DNA of 5,157 nt from Nitrospirota bacterium (GTDB lineage Bacteria; Nitrospirota; Thermodesulfovibrionia; UBA6902; DSMQ01), in the NCBI GenBank assembly GCA_016207865.1, contig JACQZD010000064.1, positions 4,674-9,830 of the forward strand. The letters run 5' to 3'. The translations under genes and the position numbers were made by a program. The notes below the pieces were generated by a model. It saw nothing but the letters and a program-made list of their open reading frames with translations. It was not told the origin of the DNA and did not search any database. Below, piece after piece: positions 1 through 4,761 of this stretch; the stretch's first letter is position 1; every line of letters starts with the position of its first letter.

Positions 1-285
1 CGCAGGCGTGTGAGTAAGCCCTAAAAGGGTTGAATGACTGATCCTGTCAATCTGCGCCTTTATTGCATCGTCAATTTCTTTTTTTCTGTGCCCGTGGACA
101 TTAACCCAGAGAGATGATACGCCGTCAAGATACCATCTGCCTGTGATGTCCTTAAGAAAAGCCCCCCGGCCCTCTGTGATGATGATAGGTGTTTCCTCTG
201 CCCACTCCCTCATCTGCGTAAAAGGATGCCAGAGATATTTCTTGTCCAGCATCTCAATGCGCTTCTTCCGCGCCAGAATTCCCAT
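1..285 (-). CDS. bioA: Adenosylmethionine-8-amino-7-oxononanoate aminotransferase, N-terminal part (runs off left edge)
   Basis: This is the N-terminal 95 codons of BioA, the PLP-dependent class-III aminotransferase. It converts 7-keto-8-aminopelargonate to 7,8-diaminopelargonate in cytosolic biotin synthesis, normally using S-adenosylmethionine as amino donor. The - strand translation contains the BioA hallmark YLWHPFTQM (residues 17-25). It continues with TEGRGAFLKDITGRWYLDG (37-55) and SSLWVNVHGH (57-66), which form the N-terminal substrate-binding segment, and ends in the SHSTLLGLTHTPA region (83-95). The rest, including the PLP lysine, lies outside the window. An in-frame stop at 321-319 limits the upstream extension. 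Two starts are possible: ATG at 285 (used here) or ATG at 252 (residue 12). Neither has a good Shine-Dalgarno. The promoter's predicted transcription start falls almost on ATG 285, so either that start is leaderless or translation begins at 252. The gene is transcribed divergently from the V4R-like gene. The family call is secure; the start is not. Confidence 0.93.
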   Translation of the reverse strand, partial: MGILARKKRIEMLDKKYLWHPFTQMREWAEETPIIITEGRGAFLKDITGRWYLDGVSSLWVNVHGHRKKEIDDAIKAQIDRISHSTLLGLTHTPA

Positions 286-292
286 GAAGGGA

Positions 293-322
293 ATTATATG
301 GAAGAAGTTTAAGGGTTGTCAA
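293..322 (-). promoter_or_regulatory. Consensus sigma70-type promoter for bioA
   Basis: On the - strand a perfect -35 TTGACA (322-317) is followed, after an 18-bp spacer, by a perfect -10 TATAAT (298-293). The expected transcription start is about position 286, at or just before the upstream bioA ATG (285-283). Both hexamers match consensus, so the promoter should be intrinsically strong and probably needs repression. The -35 box is one arm of the inverted repeat at 315-350. Confidence 0.75.
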
Positions 323-350
323 TGAAGGGAAGCGAATAAACCTTGACAAC
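315..350. promoter_or_regulatory. Inverted repeat between divergent promoters; BirA-like biotin operator candidate
   Basis: GTTGTCAA (315-322) and TTGACAAC (343-350) are perfect 8-bp inverted arms separated by 20 bp. The form TTGTCAA...TTGACAA resembles the bacterial BirA operator, roughly TTGTnAACC, a spacer of about 14-16, then GGTTnACAA. The inner CC/GG bases are only partly kept (TG on the left, CC on the right), and the spacing seems one or two bases longer than the form I remember. Each arm contains the -35 hexamer of one of the two divergent promoters, so a protein bound here would block both. The position directly upstream of bioA supports a BirA site. The alternative is that the symmetry merely reflects two consensus -35 boxes back to back, although both arms share two bases beyond the hexamer. 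Confidence 0.5.
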
Positions 351-371
351 GCGTATGTTTTTTATGATAAT
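343..371 (+). promoter_or_regulatory. Sigma70-type promoter for the V4R-like gene
   Basis: A perfect -35 TTGACA (343-348), a 17-bp spacer and -10 GATAAT (366-371, five of six consensus bases) point rightward. The predicted start is near 378, giving a leader of about 86 nt before the ATG at 464. The -35 is the right arm of the shared inverted repeat, so this gene may be co-regulated with bioA. Confidence 0.65.
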
Positions 372-399
372 TGAATAACTAAAATTTATAGCATAGGCA

Positions 400-450
400 A
401 ACAGCAGAAAAAAATACAGGATATGCTGTTCCTGATTTTTTAAATTTTTT
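400..450 (+). promoter_or_regulatory. Leader hairpins with T-rich tracts: possible attenuator
   Basis: The leader of the V4R-like gene holds two alternative hairpins. AACAGCA (400-406) can pair with TGCTGTT (424-430). CAGGA (417-421) can pair with TCCTG (430-434). They share base 430 and the second lies partly in the loop of the first, so they are unlikely to form fully together. The T-rich sequence ATTTTTTAAATTTTTT (435-450) follows, then the ribosome site. This layout resembles an intrinsic terminator with a competing structure, but the stems are short (7 and 5 bp) and the second is weak. No known riboswitch is recognised. Confidence 0.25.
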
Positions 451-463
451 CAAGGAGGCAGTT

Positions 464-1102
464 ATGCAATTTAAGCCTTTTGAACCAAATATTGAAGTCA
501 GCGGGCATGCGGCTTATGCTATAGTTGCAGGATTCGGTATAGTTAAGATTTTAGCAAAATCCCATCTAAGACACGCAGGGCTTCCGGAGGTGTTAGATAA
601 AAATAATTGGTATTCTCAGGAAAAATGGCTTCTGGCTTTTGAAAGTGCTTCAAGAATAGGCGGTGATAACACTTTGTTTAGAATCGGCCTGCAGATTCCC
701 CAACATGCTACATTCCCTGACTGGATGAAGACCATTGAAGATGCTGTTAGATCCATTGATATTGCTTATCATATGAATCACAGAAAAAATAATAAAATAA
801 TGTTTAATCCGGATACCGGCAGAATGACAGAAGGGATCGGCCATTACGGCTATACTAAAATTGAAGGTCAAAATTTAATTATATCCGTCTGTAATAATCC
901 TTATCCGTGCAGCTTTGACAGGGGGATAATCACGGCCATGGCGCAAAAGTTTCAGCCGGATGCGACAGTTATACATGACGACTCAAAGCCGTGCAGGAAA
1001 AAAGGCGGTGAAAGCTGCACATATATAATTTCATGGCAGGAAAACAATATTAAGAAAACAGAGCCCCGCATCCCGCACCTTCAGGATAATAAACCAAAGT
1101 GA
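464..1102 (+). CDS. Stand-alone V4R-like (4-vinyl reductase / TRAPP-fold) small-ligand-binding protein, function unknown
   Basis: This is a 212-residue soluble protein with no signal peptide or membrane segment. The last third looks like a V4R domain. CNNPYPCSFDRGIITAMAQKF (starting at C143) matches the family's Cys-x-Phe-x-x-Gly helix region. HDDSKPCRKKGGESCTYIISW (from H171) matches the closing Cys-x7-Cys pattern (C177, C185) followed by a beta strand. C143, C149, H103, H106, H127 and H171 are further candidate ligand residues. The middle has a distinctive AYHMNHRK (101-108) and EGIGHYGY (123-130). V4R and related heme-NO-binding folds bind small hydrophobic ligands or metals and often sit in front of signalling domains. 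Here no output domain is attached, and the tail (193-212) is short, charged and probably disordered. The start is fixed by AAGGAGG at 452-458, 5 nt before ATG. The gene is alone on its strand, divergent from bioA and convergent with the TrmB gene. That it is a real gene is near certain; the fold is likely; ligand and role are unknown. Confidence 0.7.
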   Translation: MQFKPFEPNIEVSGHAAYAIVAGFGIVKILAKSHLRHAGLPEVLDKNNWYSQEKWLLAFESASRIGGDNTLFRIGLQIPQHATFPDWMKTIEDAVRSIDIAYHMNHRKNNKIMFNPDTGRMTEGIGHYGYTKIEGQNLIISVCNNPYPCSFDRGIITAMAQKFQPDATVIHDDSKPCRKKGGESCTYIISWQENNIKKTEPRIPHLQDNKPK

Positions 1103-1106
1103 TAAT

Positions 1107-1128
1107 AAAGGGAGTGCCCCCTCCTTTT
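1107..1128. terminator. Small hairpin between convergent genes, possible bidirectional terminator
   Basis: AAAGGGAG (1107-1114) can pair with CTCCTTTT (1121-1128) around a 6-nt loop, giving 8 pairs including one G-U. It lies just after the V4R-like stop (1100-1102) and overlaps the last bases of the TrmB stop codon. On the + strand the T run is inside the stem; on the - strand the stem is followed by CTTTATTAT. The stem is weak in GC and the T tracts are short, so termination is plausible rather than certain. Confidence 0.4.
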
Positions 1129-1921
1129 ACTCATCCCTGTAAATATCCAGAAGGCGTTCATATTTTTCCCCGAATTTTTCCTTAAGCGCAGGCGCAAAGC
1201 GGCTCATTATCTTCATCTGGTAAATGTCATGCCTCACATAGCCCTCTGCTGTTATGACAAACGCCTCATTCATGCTCCAGATGGCCTCTGAGCCTCCTGT
1301 GCTGATTTTACCTGTAAGGGCTTCTCTGGAGTCGGCGACAAGCATAAAGCCCCTGCCTCCCCTTTGAGAGTAAATAGTCTCTTCCTGAGGATGCCTGTAA
1401 ATCCTGCCTATTTTAATATGCGTGGCCCCGTAGTGAAGCACTGCTATTTTTAATCCCCGCGCCTCTGCATCAATAAGGGCGGCAGACAACGCTTCAAATT
1501 CTGCAGGCCATACGGATATGATGATTGTCTTTCCCGCTGTAGAAATCATCCTCTTAGCCTTAACAATAAGCCCTTCGTAATTACCTATGTGCCATGTATA
1601 GCTGGTATCCATGCCTCCCTTCAAATCCTGCAGCTCTCTCTTAACTGCATCAAAATTGTCTTCCATGGATAATTTAAAGCCTGCTATAAATTCATCAAGG
1701 GGCTGGGGGATAAACATCCTTGTCTTTTCGCCGTGGATGGTTTGAGCCATATTCCTTAGCTCAAGCCTTTTAATGACCTCATAGACCTTTGAGGTGGGGA
1801 TACCTGAATTTTTTGCTATTTCATAAGCACTTGAGGGGCTTTCTTTTAAAAGGGCAAGGTATGCCTTTGCCTCGTACTCTGAAATCCCTAATTGCGTAAG
1901 CCTGAAAATAAGTGTATCCAT
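1127..1921 (-). CDS. TrmB-family winged-helix transcriptional regulator
   Basis: This is a 264-residue cytosolic DNA-binding regulator. Residues 1-70 are the TrmB winged helix: LGISEYEAKAYLALL (11-25) is the family's opening helix, and SAYEIAKNSGIPTSKVYEVIKRLE (from 31) is the helix-turn-helix. A linker or coiled segment of about 75-103 follows. The C-terminal part (about 107-260) has the alpha/beta pattern of the TrmB effector domain: KTIIISVWPAEFEAL (131-145), GLKIAVLHYG (156-165) and SEAIWSMNEAFVITAEGY (211-228). TrmB proteins in archaea control sugar transport and metabolism; bacterial members are mostly uncharacterised. Full length looks intact. The ATG at 1921 fits where family members start and no other early in-frame ATG exists. 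However, there is no Shine-Dalgarno, and the upstream sequence is a long palindrome. Probable autoregulation is inferred from that palindrome. The gene is convergent with the V4R-like gene and divergent from dnaA. Its target and effector cannot be told from sequence. Confidence 0.9.
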   Translation of the reverse strand: MDTLIFRLTQLGISEYEAKAYLALLKESPSSAYEIAKNSGIPTSKVYEVIKRLELRNMAQTIHGEKTRMFIPQPLDEFIAGFKLSMEDNFDAVKRELQDLKGGMDTSYTWHIGNYEGLIVKAKRMISTAGKTIIISVWPAEFEALSAALIDAEARGLKIAVLHYGATHIKIGRIYRHPQEETIYSQRGGRGFMLVADSREALTGKISTGGSEAIWSMNEAFVITAEGYVRHDIYQMKIMSRFAPALKEKFGEKYERLLDIYRDE

Positions 1922-1924
1922 CTA

Positions 1925-1950
1925 TTATTAACTACCATAGTAGTTAATAA
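1925..1950. promoter_or_regulatory. 26-bp palindrome upstream of the TrmB gene, likely autoregulatory operator
   Basis: TTATTAACTAC (1925-1935) and GTAGTTAATAA (1940-1950) are perfect 11-bp inverted arms around CATA. The palindrome begins 4 bp from the start codon and covers the space between a -35-like TTGACA and the ATG, exactly where a bound repressor would block transcription. A dyad this long beside a winged-helix regulator gene is most simply its own operator. It is too far from the dnaA promoter (2008-2036) to be an obvious dnaA control site. Confidence 0.65.
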
Positions 1951-1957
1951 ATGTCAA
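1927..1957 (-). promoter_or_regulatory. Probable TrmB-gene promoter, overlapping its operator
   Basis: The - strand has a perfect TTGACA at 1957-1952. The best -10 candidates lie inside the palindrome: GTTAAT (1932-1927, 19-bp spacer) or TAGTTA (1934-1929, 17-bp spacer, poor match). Either places the transcription start at or within a few bases of the ATG, implying a leaderless or nearly leaderless message, which agrees with the absence of a Shine-Dalgarno. A more distant TAAAAT (1970-1965) lacks a good -35 partner. Confidence 0.4.
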
Positions 1958-2007
1958 GTTTTGAATTTTAATACATTCCGACAGGCAAAAAAACGGCAAA
2001 AACACCC

Positions 2008-2036
2008 TTGCTAATATATATAGTCTTAGGTATAAT
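2008..2036 (+). promoter_or_regulatory. Sigma70-type promoter for dnaA
   Basis: -35 TTGCTA (2008-2013, four of six consensus), a 17-bp spacer and a perfect -10 TATAAT (2031-2036) point toward dnaA. Predicted transcription starts near 2043, giving a leader of about 145 nt. The DnaA box lies downstream of the start, where bound DnaA could act as a roadblock. Confidence 0.6.
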
Positions 2037-2110
2037 ATTTCACCTTACAACCTTACGGTATTTTCCAGACTGCCCGGGGTTCTAAGTTTCAAAAAATCAT
2101 AGGCTGTAAG

Positions 2111-2119
2111 TTATCAACA
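2111..2119 (+). promoter_or_regulatory. DnaA box (TTATCAACA)
   Basis: The sequence differs from the consensus TTATCCACA at one base. It sits 69 bp upstream of the dnaA start codon, in the leader. It is a likely DnaA binding site for autoregulation, for origin function, or for both. No second copy of comparable quality was found nearby on either strand. Confidence 0.6.
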
Positions 2120-2169
2120 GAGTGTTAATATTGTGTTTATAACTCAATACTTAAACAGCTTCATGTTCC

Positions 2170-2190
2170 GGAGGTAGAATTAAAATAGTG
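2170..2190 (+). promoter_or_regulatory. dnaA: dnaA ribosome site with unusually long spacing to GTG
   Basis: GGAGGT (2170-2175) is followed by 12 nt before GTG (2188), longer than the usual 5-9. An in-frame ATT at 2179 would be at near-ideal spacing and add only three residues (ATT AAA ATA), but ATT starts are rare. GTG remains the preferred start; dnaA may be translated inefficiently by design. Confidence 0.5.
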
Positions 2191-3528
2191 GAAACAGAAG
2201 AGATATGGGGTAAAGCGCTTAATACCATTCAGGAGAAGATTGACGATCAGACATTTGATCTGTGGTTCAAACCCATAAAGCTGCGGCAATTCCATGACCA
2301 GCACTTAGTGATTGAAGTGCCGAACAGGTTCTTCAAGGAGTGGATTGAAGACCATTTTCATGCGCTGCTCACAGAGACTATTGAAGGGCTTATTAAAAAA
2401 CCGGTAACGATTAAATTCAATGTTTCTGAAAAACAGGAAAACGCCGTCCTCAAAAAGATAGAGACAAAGAGGGAGAACAGAAAAGCAAAACTTGCAAGCA
2501 AGGGCATTTACCTTAATCCGAAATACACATTTGATAACTTTGTCAGCGGTACAAGCAATCAGTTTGCCAGTGCGGCGTCAATTGCAGTTGCCAACGCACC
2601 GGGCAAGGCTTACAATCCGCTGTTCATCCACGGCGGCGTAGGGCTTGGTAAGACTCACCTCATGAACGCAATCGGCAATGCAATAATTGACAAGATGCCT
2701 GATGCAAAACTTTTTTATGTGCCTGCAGAGCAGTTTACAAATGAATTCGTCTACTCAATGAGGAATGACAAGATGGATATGTTCAAAGAAAAATACAGGC
2801 ACCTTGATGTGCTTATAATTGACGACATACAGTTCATAGCCGGGAAAAGCGGCACGCAGGAAGAGTTGTTTCATACATTTAACGCCCTCTACAATTCACA
2901 GAAGCAGATTGTATTCTCAAGCGACAGGCCGCCTGCGGATATAACGCCTCTTACCGAACGCCTGCGGTCCAGGTTCGGCATGGGGCTGATTGCGGAAATA
3001 CAGGCGCCTGACATTGAAACAAAGATAGCGATTTTAGGGAAAAAGTCTGAAACAGAAGGCATAAAGCTCCCTGACGACGTTATAGTTTTTCTGGCAAACA
3101 AGATAAAGACCCATATCAGAGACCTTGAGGCCTGCATGATACGGCTCGGGGCGCATTCCTCCCTCTCCGGAAAGGCAATTACTATTGACATGTCAAAGGA
3201 AGTTCTTAAGGATATGGTCCGGGATGAGGAAAAGGCATTGACTGTTGACACGATTCAAAAAGCGGTCTGCGAATATTACGGCATCAGGCTTCAGGACATG
3301 AAGGCAAAAAAAAGGACCAGGGACATTGCATTTCCAAGGCAGGTTGCCATGTATCTCTGCAAGATTCTGACAGACGCCTCTCTTTCCGACATAGGCAAAC
3401 AATTTGGAGGCAAAGACCACTCCACGGTCATTCACGCCTGCAAACAAATTGAAGAGCGTAAGAAAAATGATGAGGACTTCAATAAAAAACTTGATTATCT
3501 GACAAAAAAAATCAGGAGCTATGAATAA
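2188..3528 (+). CDS. dnaA: Chromosomal replication initiator protein DnaA
   Basis: This ATP-dependent initiator binds DnaA boxes, melts the origin and recruits the helicase. At 446 residues it has the usual family length. Domain I is about 1-80 (IWGKALNTIQ, DLWFKPIKL), the type that contacts helicase and partners. A short charged linker (81-108) is domain II. The AAA+ domain III starts near YTFDNFVSG (113-121). It has Walker A GGVGLGKTH (149-157), Walker B LIIDDIQF (209-216), sensor I SSDRPP (244-249), the box VII RLRSRF with the arginine finger at R262, and sensor II arginine R311 in RDLEACMIRL. Domain IV (about 352-446) binds DNA and ends with the signature GGKDHSTVIHACKQI (407-421). The start is GTG, chosen because domain I alignment begins here. 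The nearest ribosome site, GGAGGT (2170-2175), is unusually far, 12 nt away. The sensor II helix departs from the usual RELEGALNRL. The gene is followed by repeats and then dnaN on the same strand. Confidence 0.98.
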   Translation: METEEIWGKALNTIQEKIDDQTFDLWFKPIKLRQFHDQHLVIEVPNRFFKEWIEDHFHALLTETIEGLIKKPVTIKFNVSEKQENAVLKKIETKRENRKAKLASKGIYLNPKYTFDNFVSGTSNQFASAASIAVANAPGKAYNPLFIHGGVGLGKTHLMNAIGNAIIDKMPDAKLFYVPAEQFTNEFVYSMRNDKMDMFKEKYRHLDVLIIDDIQFIAGKSGTQEELFHTFNALYNSQKQIVFSSDRPPADITPLTERLRSRFGMGLIAEIQAPDIETKIAILGKKSETEGIKLPDDVIVFLANKIKTHIRDLEACMIRLGAHSSLSGKAITIDMSKEVLKDMVRDEEKALTVDTIQKAVCEYYGIRLQDMKAKKRTRDIAFPRQVAMYLCKILTDASLSDIGKQFGGKDHSTVIHACKQIEERKKNDEDFNKKLDYLTKKIRSYE

Positions 3529-3530
3529 AA

Positions 3531-3565
3531 GAGTTAAGAGTTAGAAGTTAAGAGTTAAGAGTTAA
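3531..3565 (+). repeat. Degenerate GAGTTAA heptad tandem repeat
   Basis: Starting 2 bp after the dnaA stop, about five units follow each other: GAGTTAA (3531), GAGTTA (3538), GAAGTTAA (3544), GAGTTAA (3552) and GAGTTAA (3559). Weaker copies GGATTA and GAAATTAA run on to 3578. Units vary from 6 to 8 bp, as expected of a slippage-prone simple repeat. It is noncoding. It may be part of a dispersed intergenic element. Confidence 0.75.
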
Positions 3566-3623
3566 GGATTAGAAATTAAAAATATTCCATAACTTTTAAT
3601 TTTTCACTTTTAACTTTTAACTT
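3552..3623 (+). repeat. Long imperfect inverted repeat between dnaA and dnaN
   Basis: The left arm 3552-3581 and right arm 3594-3623 are 30 nt each around a 12-nt loop. By my base-by-base comparison, 28 of 30 positions can pair in the + strand RNA, five of them G-U, with mismatches at the 17th and 19th positions. The right arm is built of TTTTAAC units, the complement of the left-hand heptads. The stem ends 6 nt before the dnaN ribosome site AAGGAGG (3629-3635). It could slow or stop readthrough from dnaA, protect the dnaN message, or be a remnant of a small mobile or REP-like element. The low GC and the lack of a T tract after the stem argue against a standard intrinsic terminator. Confidence 0.65.
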
Positions 3624-3639
3624 AAATTAAGGAGGATTT

Positions 3640-4746
3640 ATGAAGCTGAAGGTAGAAAGGGATGAAATACAAAGGGTATTGCAAAACATTCAGGGCATCG
3701 TTGAGAAGAAAACCACCATGCCGGTTCTCAGCCATTTTCTGCTGAAAGCCGACAAGGCAATCTCCGTGATTGCAACCGACCTTGATATCACAATCATCAG
3801 CAGCCTGAAGGCGGATATTATTGAAAAAGGCAGTCTCTGCATACCTGCAAGAAAGCTCTTTGAGATAACAAAGGAGCTGGAAGACAGCGTACTTCTGGAG
3901 TCGCAGGAAAACAACTGGCTGCGGGTTTCCTCAGGCAAAAGCACTTTTAAGTTAATGGGGCTGCCCGAGGCGGAATACCCTGCCATGCCTGAGGTGAGCC
4001 AGGCTGAAAATATAATTTTAAACGCAAAGACGTTAAAAGATATGATTGAAAAGACAATTTATGCGACAGGCGATAACGACCTCAGATATACGCTGAACGG
4101 CATTCTTATGCATTTCATCCCGAAGAAAAAAGCCGTGGAGCTGAAGGTTGTCGGCACTGACGGACACCGCCTTTCACTTATTTCAAAGGAAATAGAAGGA
4201 AAACTTTCAGAAGAGAAAAAGCTTATACTGCCCAAGAAAGCCGCTGTTGAAATAAGCCGCCTCCTCGGCGAAAATGTTGTAAATATCACAGTAGGATTAA
4301 ACAAAAATCATATGTTCTTCACCCTGGAAGACCTGACGCTGACATCCCGGCTCATTGAAGGGACTTATCCCAACTACGACCAGGTCATCCCTAAGGGCAA
4401 TGAAAAGAAAATGACTGCAGATAAGGTTATATTCCTTAAAGCAATAAAAAGGACGTCAATAATGAGCAGGGAGGGAACTAATGCCATCCGGTTTGACATA
4501 GAGCCGGGCAAGCTGACCATGATTTCCATAAATCCCGACCTCGGCGAGGCTAGGGAAGAGATCAGCGTTCAGTACAAGGGAGACCCCCTTTCAATAGGTT
4601 TTAATGCCCGTTATGTGATGGATGCGGCTAAGGCCATGGGCGGGGAAGCCATCAGGTTTGACCTGCAGGATTCACTCAGCCCTACCCTTATGCAGGAAGC
4701 TGAAGATAACGATTACAGTTGTGTCGTTATGCCGATGAGGATATGA
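3640..4746 (+). CDS. dnaN: DNA polymerase III beta subunit (sliding clamp)
   Basis: DnaN forms the ring-shaped dimer that encircles DNA and tethers polymerase III and many repair enzymes. The 368-residue length is typical for three clamp domains of about 120 residues each. Seen here are the N-terminal MKLKVERDEIQRVLQNIQGIV, VEKKTTMPVLSHFLLKA (21-37), ATDLDITI (45-52), the LMGLPEAEYPAMPEV boundary motif (about 105-119), VVGTDGHRLSLIS (about 170-182) in domain II, LIEGTYPNYDQVIPKG in domain III, and the closing CVVMPMRI. The last is the conserved C-terminus beside the partner-binding cleft. The start is set by AAGGAGG (3629-3635), 4 nt before ATG. The coding sequence is intact. The TGA stop is 15 bp from the gyrB ATG, so dnaN and gyrB are almost certainly one transcript. 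No separate dnaN promoter is convincing in the repeat-filled gap, so transcription may continue from dnaA. Confidence 0.98.
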   Translation: MKLKVERDEIQRVLQNIQGIVEKKTTMPVLSHFLLKADKAISVIATDLDITIISSLKADIIEKGSLCIPARKLFEITKELEDSVLLESQENNWLRVSSGKSTFKLMGLPEAEYPAMPEVSQAENIILNAKTLKDMIEKTIYATGDNDLRYTLNGILMHFIPKKKAVELKVVGTDGHRLSLISKEIEGKLSEEKKLILPKKAAVEISRLLGENVVNITVGLNKNHMFFTLEDLTLTSRLIEGTYPNYDQVIPKGNEKKMTADKVIFLKAIKRTSIMSREGTNAIRFDIEPGKLTMISINPDLGEAREEISVQYKGDPLSIGFNARYVMDAAKAMGGEAIRFDLQDSLSPTLMQEAEDNDYSCVVMPMRI

Positions 4747-4761
4747 GTGAGAAGGAGATAA

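Larger units (their letters stand above)
1951..2187. other. trmB-dnaA intergenic region; weak oriC candidate
   Basis: This 237-bp gap carries no gene. It holds the dnaA promoter (2008-2036), one DnaA box (2111-2119), the AT-rich stretches 1951-1980 and 2008-2040, and a second AT-rich stretch from 2121 to 2157 just after the box. The position upstream of dnaA is a common oriC location. Against it, I find only one good DnaA box rather than a cluster, so it could equally be a dnaA promoter with DnaA autoregulation. Confidence 0.35.

Noticed and set aside
143..325. Open frame of 60 codons on the + strand
   Set aside because: It lies antisense to the unmistakable BioA N-terminus and the bioA promoter, and its protein has no recognisable pattern.
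650..871. Open frame on the - strand inside the V4R-like gene
   Set aside because: It is antisense to a gene with strong ribosome site and conserved motifs; no ribosome site of its own was noted.
2065..2085. CCCGGG-centred possible hairpin in the dnaA leader
   Set aside because: Only three inner and three outer pairs line up, with mismatches between; it is not convincing as a terminator or operator.
2889..3447. Two overlapping open frames on the - strand within dnaA
   Set aside because: Both are shadows of the DnaA AAA+ and DNA-binding domains and have low-complexity, Ser-rich products.
3531..3623. CRISPR-like repeats
   Set aside because: Units are 6-8 bp and tandem with no spacers, unlike CRISPR repeats of about 23-47 bp separated by unique spacers.
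3690..4304. Two open frames on the - strand within dnaN
   Set aside because: They are antisense to intact DnaN with Ser/Phe-rich shadow composition.
4366..4374. Possible DnaA box (TTATCCCAA) inside dnaN
   Set aside because: It has two mismatches in the critical 3' half and lies within constrained coding sequence.
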